NCBI GenBank assembly: GCA_035388225.1
Contig: DAOOPM010000012.1
Location: 33,270 to 97,269, forward strand
Length of the DNA stretch: 64,000 bases
DNA from: SB25 sp029560875
GTDB lineage: Bacteria > Bacteroidota > Bacteroidia > Bacteroidales > Tenuifilaceae
Direction of reading: 5' to 3'
Shown here: positions 27,029 to 34,637 of the stretch, one piece after another
Numbering within the stretch: position 1 is the first letter of the stretch
How the letters are laid out: the number at the start of each line of letters is the position of its first letter
Program-made: the position numbers and the translations under genes
The notes under the pieces: generated by a model
The model's input: the letters and a program-made list of their open reading frames with translations, nothing else
What the model was told of the DNA's origin: nothing
The model's database searches: none

Positions 27029-27655
27029 CTAACTCATTTTTCTGAATTTTTCAGCTAAATCGAAATAGTTTACAACAAAACGCTCTCCCTCGCTTTTCAA
27101 TCCCAAAACCAAAGCGGTTTTATAAATTTCAAGCTTATTGACAAAACCTTTTTGCAAATGTTCATTCAAATTTTTTGCGAAATTTTCCCAATACTCTAAA
27201 ATCTCAAGTTTTAAAGGAGTATCTGCATAAGTTCTATACTTTTCAAAACTCTGCTCAAGGGCGGTTTCGTTTATCGAAAATTTCCCATTGTCAAACTTTA
27301 GTAAATTGTGCTGTGATGATACAATTCGTATCGGCAAATATCTGTTTTCAATTTTCTTCACACAGGCATTCATAAACCCAGTTCGGTTAACTCCATACAT
27401 ATCCGCAACGGTTGCAGGGTTTAAGGGGGCAGTGCCTAATGGTTTGACCTTTGTCGCCTCAATCATTAATTTATCGAAATAATCAAGCGGATTTTCGATA
27501 TAGGCAAAGGCTTGTTTTTCGGTTTCAATCTTTGCGAAACTTTGAAGACTGTGAAATAAGTCTAAAGCCTTGTTAGCGTTAGCCTCAAGTTGGATTGCGT
27601 TACTTTTCAAACTTTGGATAACATTTTTGTCTTCACGTACTAATTTTCTTTCCAT
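27029..27655 (-). CDS. Unknown element protein
   Basis: I do not recognise a family. The 208-residue protein is mostly helical, with an amphipathic N-terminal half and the phrase PATVADMYGVNRTGFMNACV near residue 80-100, which looks like a helix-turn-helix (A-D-M-Y-G-V-N-R). No signal peptide. It is the last gene of the minus-strand run, next to the left end of the element. A DNA-binding or structural role is a guess. Confidence 0.6.
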   Translation of the reverse strand: MERKLVREDKNVIQSLKSNAIQLEANANKALDLFHSLQSFAKIETEKQAFAYIENPLDYFDKLMIEATKVKPLGTAPLNPATVADMYGVNRTGFMNACVKKIENRYLPIRIVSSQHNLLKFDNGKFSINETALEQSFEKYRTYADTPLKLEILEYWENFAKNLNEHLQKGFVNKLEIYKTALVLGLKSEGERFVVNYFDLAEKFRKMS

Positions 27656-27673
27656 TTTGATAAAGTTTAATTG

Positions 27674-27871
27674 TTAAGAATTCTCTATTAATTTTTTTAA
27701 CTCATTTACTGCCAACTGGCTTGTAACACGAATATTTACATCCGCCCCGTGGTTGCTGACAAACTCGAATGCTGGCGAATCTCTACCAGAAACGAACACC
27801 AAAATCTTGCTTCTTTGCTGTGGGGGTTTTAACATCTCTTTCAACTGATTTAGTTTTTGCGTTTTGCTCAT
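27674..27871 (-). CDS. Small unknown protein, MSK-LK family
   Basis: A 65-residue protein opening MSKTQKLNQLKEMLKPP. The same opening pattern (MS-basic-x-x-x-L/I-x-x-L/I-x-x-L) recurs in the genes at 28026-28238 and 28241-28483, and the body (SKILVFVSGRDSP, then VNELKKLI) is a possible small alpha/beta fold. It overlaps the upstream small gene by 89 bp in another frame, so either start may be later. Function unknown. Confidence 0.5.
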   Translation of the reverse strand: MSKTQKLNQLKEMLKPPQQRSKILVFVSGRDSPAFEFVSNHGADVNIRVTSQLAVNELKKLIENS

Positions 27872-28010
27872 TTTCCTTCGCTTTAAGGTAATCGTTAATA
27901 ATTCTGTTAATGCTTGCTAACTGCTTATCAATCCTCTGGATTCGTTCATTTAGCGTTAATTTTCTGTACCCAAGTAATTTAACCATACGTTTGGTTTTTA
28001 AGTTTAACAT
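27783..28010 (-). CDS. Small basic unknown protein
   Basis: A 75-residue, strongly basic protein, helical over residues ~15-55 (LNERIQRIDKQLASINRIIN) with a disordered Lys-rich tail. Its 3' end overlaps the next small gene by 89 bp. Such small basic proteins in mobile elements may bind nucleic acid, but nothing specific can be claimed. No recognised family. Confidence 0.45.
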   Translation of the reverse strand: MLNLKTKRMVKLLGYRKLTLNERIQRIDKQLASINRIINDYLKAKENEQNAKTKSVERDVKTPTAKKQDFGVRFW

Positions 28011-28025
28011 TATTTTACTGCTGTT

Positions 28026-28238
28026 TTAATAAGATTTAACCTCAATCCACACAACCGCTTTCGTCTTTTTCAACTCGCCCAGCGGTTTGCATCGCTTTGC
28101 GCCAAAAGAATTGGAGTAAAAAATATCTGTGTCGGTTGGCTCTTCATTAGGCCGTGGGTTATTCCAGAACCACACGGAAAGCAATAGGTCATCTTTGACT
28201 AATCGCTTCAATTCTTTTATTTTGCTCTGCCTGCTCAT
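28026..28238 (-). CDS. Small unknown protein, MSK-LK family
   Basis: A 70-residue protein starting MSRQSKIKELKRLV, the same N-terminal helix pattern as two neighbours. The remainder (LLLSVWFWNNPRP, then KTKAVVWIEVKSY) alternates like beta strands. It ends 2 bp before the stop-to-start junction with 28241-28483 upstream, so the genes are translated from one message. Function unknown. Confidence 0.5.
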   Translation of the reverse strand: MSRQSKIKELKRLVKDDLLLSVWFWNNPRPNEEPTDTDIFYSNSFGAKRCKPLGELKKTKAVVWIEVKSY

Positions 28239-28240
28239 AA

Positions 28241-28483
28241 TTATTCTACATCAGGAAATAGTGGCTGCTCACCGCCTAAATAGGCTAAACTTCGCAAAAC
28301 CGCTGGAATCTCTTTTTGAATTTTAACCGTTATGCTTTTTGCTCCGTCAAGATCCTTTAGCAACTCCTTTAGGTTCATTGTTTTTCCAAAGTATCTAAAC
28401 TCATTGAGGCCGATTACTTCGATAATACTGCGCTCTGGGTTCAACAAACTTTCTATTTTTCTCAATTGTGCCTTTTTACTCAT
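28241..28483 (-). CDS. Small unknown protein, MSK-LK family
   Basis: An 80-residue protein starting MSKKAQLRKIESLLNPE, third member of the short family with the shared N-terminal helix. The body (FRYFGKTMNLKELLKDL, SITVKIQKEIP) suggests an alpha/beta fold. It overlaps the 3' end of the DUF5681-like gene by 8 bp, implying translational coupling. Function unknown. Confidence 0.5.
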   Translation of the reverse strand: MSKKAQLRKIESLLNPERSIIEVIGLNEFRYFGKTMNLKELLKDLDGAKSITVKIQKEIPAVLRSLAYLGGEQPLFPDVE

Positions 28484-28760
28484 CTCTTTGTTGATTTTTT
28501 AGACGTTCAATTAAAATATCTAAATCGCTTTCCGATAACTGGCTTAAATCGGTAATTTGCGGAGGCAATACGTGTTTAAGCATCTTATCAATAAAATTTA
28601 ACTTCTTTTCTGCATCGAGTTCATTAAACACGGCCTGCAGAGTGTCAATGTTGCAATCAATAAAATCTAATAGCAACGCTCTAATTTCCTCGGACGTGCG
28701 GGACTTCGCACCCTTAGGCCGTCCGTTAGGGTTCCCTGATTTTCCTTTTTCAAATGGCAT
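28476..28760 (-). CDS. DUF5681-like protein
   Basis: A 94-residue protein beginning MPFEKGKSGNPNGRPKGA, the signature of DUF5681, a family seen in phages and integrated elements near nuclease or packaging genes. A helical C-terminal part follows, ending in an acidic/Gln-rich tail. I start at the ATG at 28760, since the longer reading frame to 28841 overlaps the zinc-protein gene and adds residues that do not fit the family. Its presence supports a phage-satellite-like identity; the molecular role is not established. Confidence 0.7.
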   Translation of the reverse strand: MPFEKGKSGNPNGRPKGAKSRTSEEIRALLLDFIDCNIDTLQAVFNELDAEKKLNFIDKMLKHVLPPQITDLSQLSESDLDILIERLKNQQRDE

Positions 28761-28779
28761 ATTGCTAAAATATTGTTGT

Positions 28780-29070
28780 TTACAATGAATTTTGGTGTCT
28801 ATGGTGTTTAACCCTGCAAGCATTTGAACAATATTTAGCATCTGCTCGCTTGGCTATAAACTTAGAACTGCAATAAATGCAGGTGCTTTTTTCGCTTTCT
28901 GGGGTTAATTCTTGGGCTTTCTTTTCCCAATAGCGTTCTTGTGCTGCCTTCACCTTTTCGGGGTTGTTTTTGCGCCAATTGTTTTGATATTCGTTACACT
29001 TTTGGCGGTTGTTTTCTCTCCATTTCTGTTGATAGAGGTTTTTAAGTTCTTTTGCTTTATCTGTCATCAT
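28780..29070 (-). CDS. Small Cys4 zinc-binding protein
   Basis: The 96-residue product has a basic, repeat-like N-terminal half (KWRENNRQKCNEYQNNWRKN in part, with two similar helices) and a C-terminal zinc ribbon: C-x2-C (CIYC) followed 14 residues later by C-x3-C (CSNAC), then a basic tail. Such modules bind nucleic acid or occur in front of HNH nucleases, but no HNH motif is present. Same strand as the rest of the element and 19 bp upstream of the DUF5681-like start. Confidence 0.6.
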   Translation of the reverse strand: MMTDKAKELKNLYQQKWRENNRQKCNEYQNNWRKNNPEKVKAAQERYWEKKAQELTPESEKSTCIYCSSKFIAKRADAKYCSNACRVKHHRHQNSL

Positions 29071-29253
29071 GATTAAAAAAAATTTAGTGTTTCACTTATT
29101 TATCAATCTTATTTATAAAGATTATTTAAGTATATTATTTAAAGATATTATTTAAGGTGCTGTACTATTGTTCTACTTAATGCTGTGTTAATGTTGTAGT
29201 GAGTGCTTTTTTCTTATTTAAGGTGCTGTAAATGCGCTCTTAATATGCTGTTA

Positions 29254-29964
29254 TCAACTTGTATCTGTAACACTTAAATAATTATCTGTTACATTATCCG
29301 TAACAGCCTGTAACGCCTGTTTTTTCAATGCTTTCAGGTTTTTAACCTTTGCGCTTTGCTTGCTTGTTTCGCTGATTCTGGCTAAATCTGTATATTTGAG
29401 GTCATAACTCACATACATACCCCGTAAATGGTTGCTGAATGTTTTTAAATTCCAGTTTAGTTCTAAATCGGTTATCAATTTATCCATCCAATAACGTTGG
29501 CTGTATTTCTGCATTAATTCGCTAGGTTCTTTTATCTCTTTAGGCGAAGTAAAGCCGAACATACGGGCTACAATCATCTGCTTATTTGTCTTTGTGGTGG
29601 CCTTTTGCCCTAGTATGCTTTTTATTGCTTGATGAGCCGCTAGGAGTGCAATTTGATACTCGGTTTTATCATCAATGTTTTTATAGTAGTCAAACCAAAT
29701 CTCTTTATTGATTCCTACGAATGGCATTGGGTGGGTGTAGTTTTGTAGAATAAGGCCGTTTTGGTACACTTTTTCAGAATTGCCAACCGTAACACCAAAA
29801 TGGTTTTCAGCATATTTTAATCGTTCCTTTTTTGCGCCGTTCAAACTTACAGCATAGGCCACAATGGCAAAGTCAAACATATTATTGAGTGCATCGAACG
29901 GGCTGAAAAATAAATCTTTGTGTAAACAAATCGGATAGTTGAAATAATTTTTAACTTTGCTCAT
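29254..29964 (-). CDS. Unknown element protein
   Basis: A 236-residue protein without recognised family, signal peptide or membrane segment. It is mostly helical with aromatic-rich strands; the C-terminal ~50 residues are basic then Val/Thr-rich (QAVTDNVTDNYLSVTD). The gene overlaps the end of the VRR-NUC-like gene by 4 bp, so the two are translationally coupled and may act together. An AT-rich gap of 180 bp with many TATTTA repeats follows. Confidence 0.6.
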   Translation of the reverse strand: MSKVKNYFNYPICLHKDLFFSPFDALNNMFDFAIVAYAVSLNGAKKERLKYAENHFGVTVGNSEKVYQNGLILQNYTHPMPFVGINKEIWFDYYKNIDDKTEYQIALLAAHQAIKSILGQKATTKTNKQMIVARMFGFTSPKEIKEPSELMQKYSQRYWMDKLITDLELNWNLKTFSNHLRGMYVSYDLKYTDLARISETSKQSAKVKNLKALKKQALQAVTDNVTDNYLSVTDTS

Positions 29965-30476
29965 AACCTAGAGTTATTTATGTTGTTTTTGACTTCATCA
30001 AAGCCCAGCCCCCCAGCTTGGGCTATTTTTCTATACTGCACAATAAAATCGTCAAAGGATTTAGCAACCAAATAAACGCCCCCAGCCGTTTCAACTTGCT
30101 TTTGATATTCCTTTTGAGCCTCTGACTGTCTATCAGTTCCAATTTTTACTTCGATTTTAACCGAACGCCCTCGAATGATAGCCGATATATCAGCCGTACC
30201 TACTTGCATAGTTGGTTTAATCCATTGCCCCGAGCCAATTACTCGCTTGTTTCCTACGCAATCGCTTACAACCTTTGATTTGTCGATGTAACGGCCTGTT
30301 ACACTTATTCGCTCCGCTTGGTGTCCGTTAAGCCGTAACCAATCAATTATGCAACGTGTTAAGCCGTTGGCTGTTCGGTCGCTATACTTGTGAATTGTTC
30401 TGGCATAGTCTGGCAAATTGGGATATTTAGCCCTATTCTCGGCCATTGCAAGTTCTTTGAGTTCCTGTAAAGCCAT
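29961..30476 (-). CDS. VRR-NUC-like nuclease
   Basis: Predicted PD-(D/E)xK nuclease of the VRR-NUC (Holliday-junction-resolvase-like) type found in phages and satellites. The C-terminal half shows G-T-A-D-I (metal Asp), then I-E-V-K (Glu and Lys) and a downstream Q-x-x-Y-Q-x-x-V-E-x-x-G-G-x-Y-L-V-A segment, in the right order and spacing. I start at the ATG at 30476, four bases after the upstream HTH stop, because the longer frame to 30566 overlaps that gene. It could process branched DNA during excision or replication. Confidence 0.72.
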   Translation of the reverse strand: MALQELKELAMAENRAKYPNLPDYARTIHKYSDRTANGLTRCIIDWLRLNGHQAERISVTGRYIDKSKVVSDCVGNKRVIGSGQWIKPTMQVGTADISAIIRGRSVKIEVKIGTDRQSEAQKEYQKQVETAGGVYLVAKSFDDFIVQYRKIAQAGGLGFDEVKNNINNSRL

Positions 30477-30480
30477 AGCA

Positions 30481-30771
30481 TTAACCCCGTTTAATTCTGC
30501 GACCGTTGGCAATCCAACTATCAATATCGGACTTGCGGAAATAGAGCCGCTTTGAGTATTTTTCAAAAGGGACTAATCTAAGGTTAACCCAGCCGTAAAC
30601 AGTTTGGCGGGCGGGTTTTTCTGGCAAATAGTTTTGCAGTTCCTCAATAGTGAATAGTTTGTCCTCAACTTGGCTTTGAGGCTCATCAACTTTGTTAAGG
30701 ATTATATCCACTTTTCGGGATAAATCCATTAAAACCTGTGGGATTTCATTAAACGTAATTTGTCGTTCCAT
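30481..30771 (-). CDS. HTH (excisionase-like) DNA-binding protein
   Basis: About 96 residues. An N-terminal helix (IPQVLMDLSRKVDIILNKV) is followed by a winged helix of the MerR/HTH_17 type: FTIEELQNYLPEKPARQTVYGWV, then a strand with LYFRKSDIDSWIANGRR (quoted in part). This is the usual form of excisionase/regulators in Bacteroidota elements. The start is placed at the ATG at 30771 because a TAAATTTG box at 30800-30793 overlaps the alternative start at 30795. Upstream lies a cluster of CGACAA hexamers, its possible operator. Confidence 0.8.
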   Translation of the reverse strand: MERQITFNEIPQVLMDLSRKVDIILNKVDEPQSQVEDKLFTIEELQNYLPEKPARQTVYGWVNLRLVPFEKYSKRLYFRKSDIDSWIANGRRIKRG

Positions 30772-30792
30772 ATCTTTTGAGTTTTGATATGA

Positions 30793-30800
30793 CAAATTTA
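30793..30800 (-). promoter_or_regulatory. -7 box of HTH/VRR-NUC operon
   Basis: On the minus strand TAAATTTG matches TAnnTTTG, 21 nt upstream of the ATG at 30771. Confidence 0.55.
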
Positions 30801-30843
30801 CGTCTTATTTATTGCTAATTTATTGTAAATGAGATAATTAAAA

Positions 30844-30923
30844 CGACAAAGATTGTCGGTTAGATTGTCGCTTTTGTCGATATGGAATAAAAAAAGCCTG
30901 ATAATCAGGCTTAGTTATTGTCG
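30844..30923. promoter_or_regulatory. Cluster of CGACAA/TTGTCG hexamers
   Basis: TTGTCG occurs at 30853, 30865, 30874 and 30918, and the inverse CGACAA at 30844, all within 80 bp just upstream of the HTH gene's promoter. Spacings of 12, 9 and 44 bp suggest iterons or operator sites. No gene lies here. Confidence 0.5.
30886..30912 (-). terminator. Terminator after integrase operon
   Basis: On the minus strand AAGCCTGA and TCAGGCTT form a perfect stem with a 3 nt loop, followed by TTTTTTT. It lies ~30 nt beyond the stop of the gene at 30942, ending the integrase transcript before the HTH operon. Confidence 0.8.
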
Positions 30924-30941
30924 AAAAATAGTTATCGTTTA

Positions 30942-31610
30942 TTAGTGCATTTGTAGCAGTTTCATAAAATCGTCTGTTGGCTTAAGTCCTTCCAATTGAT
31001 TGTCGTGAATTTTGCCCTCAAATACCTTACTTACTTGTGCTGTTGTAAATCCGTAATTTTTGAATAGGAGTAAGCAATAGCCCTTTTTTTTTCCGCTCCA
31101 CTTTAGTTTGTCCTTTCCGTTTGGTAGCCTTTTAAAAGTCATTATTTCATTAAAATCGGATAGGCTTAAATTTTGAATGTATGTTGGTACTAAGCCCTTG
31201 TATAATTCGCTGTAATCGTCAACTTGTTTGTTCTCTAGTTTTGCCTTTAGGAATTCAATGTAATACCTTGCTTTGATGTTAAATTCAAGGTTTTTTGTGT
31301 CGCCAATGGTTTTATTGTATTGTGGTTCTAAATATCTTAGTTCCTTTTCTATAAACTCCCTTTGGGATAATGGAAAATTACTTGGTGTAGTGTCGCTAAC
31401 AATACACTCTTTGGCTTTTATTTCCTTTGTACTCATTAAAATACCATTCTTTTCCCATTTGTTCTCAATTGGTTCTCCATCAATTTTTACTTCATGAGAA
31501 TTTTCAAAACGCCATCGGTTGTATCCTTTTTCAAAGTATTCTTGCATATTGTCTATTGTAAGACCTTGCAGGGCGTGTATTATGCCGTTTAGTGTCCATC
31601 TATATTCCAT
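30942..31610 (-). CDS. Unknown protein coupled to integrase
   Basis: The 222-residue product has no family I recognise. An N-terminal Trp/Tyr-rich part and an acidic helical middle (about 75-140) precede a short basic C-terminal region (KLKWSGKKKGYCLLLFKNYG in part, then SKVFEGKIHDNQ) that resembles a DNA-binding helix pair. The start overlaps the integrase stop by 11 bp, so translation is coupled to integrase. A role in directing or limiting recombination is inference only. Confidence 0.6.
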   Translation of the reverse strand: MEYRWTLNGIIHALQGLTIDNMQEYFEKGYNRWRFENSHEVKIDGEPIENKWEKNGILMSTKEIKAKECIVSDTTPSNFPLSQREFIEKELRYLEPQYNKTIGDTKNLEFNIKARYYIEFLKAKLENKQVDDYSELYKGLVPTYIQNLSLSDFNEIMTFKRLPNGKDKLKWSGKKKGYCLLLFKNYGFTTAQVSKVFEGKIHDNQLEGLKPTDDFMKLLQMH

Positions 31611-32934
31611 TGCCTGTATTTTTTAAGATTGATTTTTCAAGTGTTTCGGAGTGTTCCCGCTTTGCGCCGTCCTCAAAACTAGATAGGTAGCGTTTTGTTA
31701 CAAGCGGCGAGCTGTGGCCTAAGCCCTCGCTAATAAACTCAATTGATTTGCCTGTATTCTTTGATATGGTAGCCCAAGAGTGGCGGGCAAAGTAGGACGA
31801 TATTTTTTCGTGTATTCCTACATTAACCGCTATTTGTCTGATATACTTGTTTGTTTGCTTGGTTAACTGCTTAACGGTTGCATAGTTCTTTTTATCGTCC
31901 CAATCGTTTTGAAGTATTGGAAAAACGTAATTGTCAAAACCAACTGTTTTGTTCCCGTATCGTTCTATTATGCTCTGCATTAATTCAGTTATTGGCACGG
32001 TGTTTTTAACCTCAATCGTTTCGCTTGCTTTGGTTTTTTCTCTAATGTAAGTTAGTTTTTTTTCTCTAAAATCAATATTTGAATACTTTAGTCGGGCTAT
32101 ATCGGATAAATTCATTCCATAGCCTAAGAATGAGAACATAAATATATCTCTATAAAATTGTTCCTGTGGGTGCTTGGTTTCGTAATTGGCAATTAAGCCG
32201 ATTTGTTCTATTGTTAGGGCTTTTTTGTGTTCCTCTGCACTCTTTATTTTGTAGTTATTGAATGGATTATCGGCTTTTACTTTGTGTTTCTTGGTTGCTA
32301 GGTTAAAAATTACTCTGATATTCCTCATATAAATACCTATTGTGGACTTTGATTTGCCCCCGTCTTTCATCCATTTTTCAAACTTCTTTAGCCAACTTTC
32401 TGTAATATCGACAAAAAGCAAGGGTTTGCCCTTTAAGTATTCGTTTGCTCTGCTTTCAACTTTGCTTTTCCGTGGATTGAAGTTAAATTTTTTGCCTGTG
32501 TGAAATTCTTTAATAGCCCTTAGTGTACTCTCTAAACTACTGGCATAGCCCAAACGCCCCTCATTCTTAAACTCATTAATTTGCGTCCAGAATGCTGAAA
32601 AAACATCGTCCCAAGAGAGTTCTTTATTAAAAAACCGTTCCTCAAACTGATTGAAGCTAAATATTTTCAATTCTTCTATAATGCTGTCAGCATCTTTAAT
32701 AATCGTCTTAAAGTTCTCCGCAATATCTTTAAACTTTCCTCTTACTACCTTGTTGCTTAGGCTCTCAATATCACTATCGGACAAATAAAGCCAATCATTG
32801 TTCTTTATACGGTCTTTAATGGAATATTCCCGTCGGTCTGTTCCGTGGTATATTCTTAATTTTACAGCACACTTATTATCAACTGTTCGTTTTGAAGCTC
32901 TTTTTTGGTAGTAAATTACTGCTGTTGCTTGCAT
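31600..32934 (-). CDS. Tyrosine recombinase / integrase of the tRNA element
   Basis: Site-specific recombinase expected to integrate and excise the 6.3 kb element at the tRNA. Order: N-terminal arm-binding domain (~1-100), SAM-like core-binding domain (~110-220), catalytic domain (~235-430) with REKTKAS (Lys box), YFARHSWAT (Arg-His box), GLGHSS and the nucleophile Tyr in TKRYLSSF. The first catalytic Arg position reads GYGMNLSDIA, i.e. Asn, a variant common in Bacteroidota integrases. It lies 167 bp from the right-hand tRNA repeat. Length 444 is normal. Confidence 0.93.
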   Translation of the reverse strand: MQATAVIYYQKRASKRTVDNKCAVKLRIYHGTDRREYSIKDRIKNNDWLYLSDSDIESLSNKVVRGKFKDIAENFKTIIKDADSIIEELKIFSFNQFEERFFNKELSWDDVFSAFWTQINEFKNEGRLGYASSLESTLRAIKEFHTGKKFNFNPRKSKVESRANEYLKGKPLLFVDITESWLKKFEKWMKDGGKSKSTIGIYMRNIRVIFNLATKKHKVKADNPFNNYKIKSAEEHKKALTIEQIGLIANYETKHPQEQFYRDIFMFSFLGYGMNLSDIARLKYSNIDFREKKLTYIREKTKASETIEVKNTVPITELMQSIIERYGNKTVGFDNYVFPILQNDWDDKKNYATVKQLTKQTNKYIRQIAVNVGIHEKISSYFARHSWATISKNTGKSIEFISEGLGHSSPLVTKRYLSSFEDGAKREHSETLEKSILKNTGNGI

Positions 32935-32962
32935 AATCTTAGGTTTAATTATTTAGGGTGGC

Positions 32963-32986
32963 AGTGCCGCCTTAATTGACACCGTA
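32963..32986 (+). repeat. Candidate integrase arm site, right end
   Basis: Same-orientation match (19/24) to 26877-26900 including an intact ATTGACACC core. It sits between the integrase start and the right tRNA repeat and is flanked by an imperfect inverted repeat (ggtggca / tgccgcc). Confidence 0.4.
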
Positions 32987-33100
32987 AAATTAATAAAAAT
33001 ATCATAAATTAACAAAAACATATAGTAAAGATATTAACGAAAAGTGTTGATAATCATATATTATAATATGCAGTCAATAAACACTCAAAAGTAAATAGTT

Positions 33101-33147
33101 ATGATTCATAATCATGAGGTCGGCGGTTCAATCCCGCCTCTCGCTAC
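33101..33147 (+). repeat. attR: tRNA 3'-half, copy 2
   Basis: Exact 47 bp copy of the tRNA-Met 3' half. It lacks the 5' acceptor strand, D arm and half of the anticodon stem, so it is not a functional tRNA. It marks the right end of the first element and possibly the left end of a second. Confidence 0.9.
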
Positions 33148-33173
33148 TCAATAAAATCAAGTGTTTTGGTGAA

Positions 33174-33203
33174 AAAAAGCCACTCTTTCGAGTGGCTTTT
33201 TTC
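33174..33203. terminator. Bidirectional terminator beyond attR
   Basis: GCCACTC (33179-33185) and GAGTGGC (33190-33196) form a perfect stem with loop TTTC, flanked by A7 on the left and T6 on the right. It can end the original tRNA transcript on the plus strand and the second integrase on the minus strand. Confidence 0.8.
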
Positions 33204-33319
33204 GTTCTAAAATCTTGCAGAGTCTGATTATGGAGTCCGATTTGATTATGCCGAATGGTCGATATGCCTTGTAGAATGGCATTTCTGAGAGGAACAGCTG
33301 GGTGATAATATATGAAAGC

Positions 33320-34630
33320 TTAAAAATTGTCGGATGAGTCAAGCGTGAAGTTATTCAAGACATTGTTGAAAACTTTCTGGTCTTGGTAACTTCTTAGAAT
33401 TATTCCTTGTCCAGAGTGTCCTGTGATTGATTCGGCTGAACCGTGCGTGAAGTTATTTAACAGGGTAATATAAGTTTTTCTTAGGTTTTTGAATGTAATA
33501 TGCTTACTTAGGCCTAATTTCTCAACGTAGAAGGTAAAACTCCTGCTGATATCTTCCTTTATGGTACTTCTTGTTTTGTTTGATTCAGGAGCGATTAAGT
33601 ATCTATCCGAGCCTTTGTACTTCTCATAACCTAGTCTAAGTAACAGGTTCATCAAGTCTTTTATTATTGGGGTGTAGTTGTATTTCTTCTCTTCTGCTCT
33701 GTAAAGGTTATTCCGTAAGTTGTATTTGTAGTCTTCAGTTTCTATATATATAGGAGTACCATCGGCCTCTTTTATGTCTGAAAATTTCATATTTACAATT
33801 TCGTCTCGCCTTCTTCCCGTGTAAAGAGCCAGTTCAAATGCGTCTCTAATCCATGGGAAATAGCGATTTGTATTGTCCCTATTGCTTAAAGAAGTTTTCT
33901 CAATGCCATTTTCTGGGGTTATTGTATCTAATAGTTTTTTGAACTCTTTAACGGAGATAGTTTCAATTCGTGAACGAACGGGTTTCCTTTTGACATTTAT
34001 TGATGAAAAATAGTTGATTAGGTCATACTGTTTAATTTGAATGAGATAATTGAAAAGTTCAGACACGGTGTCCATATGCCTGTTGTAAGTTCTGTTTGAT
34101 AACTCTTGACTTAATAGGTAGTTATGGAAAATCTCAACATGCTTGTTTGTTATGTGTCGAATCAAAAATGTTTCTGAATTAATGCCTATTATTTCCAGAC
34201 TATCTTCAAACCTACTAAGGTATAACGCAACTTGTTCCAAGTGAGGTTTTGACCTAATCTTCTTTTGATGTTCATAGACGTTCTTATTTTCAAGAAAATC
34301 TAAATATAGCAATGTGCAACCTCTCAATGTAACTGGGTTGGACTCTTTAATTTGATTTTTATCTGGTTTTCTGTAGTCAATGGCAATGAGTTCTTTTTCA
34401 AATTCAACACTTTCTCTGATTGCGATGTCTAAGTCTCTTGTGTTGTGACTCAAAGTTCTAACACTCTTTGTTCCTGCTACAGTAATGATAGTTTTAAATA
34501 CTTGTTTATCTGCGGGGTGACTGCATTTTGCGTTGGCTAATAACTGCCTCTTGGATTTAGATTTACATTTATTGCAAAATACGTACAGTCCCTTAGTTTT
34601 CTTATTTTTAGGTATTTGTAGTTGATTCAT
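33320..34630 (-). CDS. Tyrosine recombinase / integrase
   Basis: Second integrase in the window. A Cys/His cluster near the N-terminus (FCNKCKSKSK, then AKCSHP) may bind zinc. The catalytic domain has YTGRRRDEIVNMKFSDI (Arg box), FKNLRKTYITLLNN (second Arg), ITGHSGQG and a Tyr in ILRSYQDQ. I start at the ATG at 34630, seven bases after the HTH stop, instead of the longer frame to 34705 that overlaps it. Its 3' end faces attR 173 bp away, opposite to the first integrase's layout. Belongs to a different integrase subfamily from 31600-32934. Confidence 0.88.
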   Translation of the reverse strand: MNQLQIPKNKKTKGLYVFCNKCKSKSKRQLLANAKCSHPADKQVFKTIITVAGTKSVRTLSHNTRDLDIAIRESVEFEKELIAIDYRKPDKNQIKESNPVTLRGCTLLYLDFLENKNVYEHQKKIRSKPHLEQVALYLSRFEDSLEIIGINSETFLIRHITNKHVEIFHNYLLSQELSNRTYNRHMDTVSELFNYLIQIKQYDLINYFSSINVKRKPVRSRIETISVKEFKKLLDTITPENGIEKTSLSNRDNTNRYFPWIRDAFELALYTGRRRDEIVNMKFSDIKEADGTPIYIETEDYKYNLRNNLYRAEEKKYNYTPIIKDLMNLLLRLGYEKYKGSDRYLIAPESNKTRSTIKEDISRSFTFYVEKLGLSKHITFKNLRKTYITLLNNFTHGSAESITGHSGQGIILRSYQDQKVFNNVLNNFTLDSSDNF

Positions 34631-34637
34631 GCTCGGA

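Larger units (their letters stand above)
26781..33147. mobile_element. 6.3 kb tRNA-integrated element
   Basis: Bounded by a perfect 47 bp duplication of the tRNA-Met 3' half. It carries a tyrosine integrase next to the right end, an HTH protein, a VRR-NUC-like nuclease, a DUF5681-like protein and eight small unknown genes, all on the minus strand. The unit length is 6320 bp. No capsid, terminase, relaxase or recognisable replication initiator is present, so it is a satellite-like or mobilisable integrative element that depends on another replicon for transfer. It rebuilds an intact tRNA at its left end. Confidence 0.85.

Noticed and set aside
33101..33147. A second tRNA gene
   Set aside because: Only the 3' half of the cloverleaf is present: no 5' acceptor strand, D arm or left anticodon stem. 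It is an att copy, not a gene.
33157..33342. 61-residue minus-strand ORF next to attR
   Set aside because: It runs through the strong bidirectional terminator at 33174-33203 and has no recognisable sequence, so it is probably not a gene.
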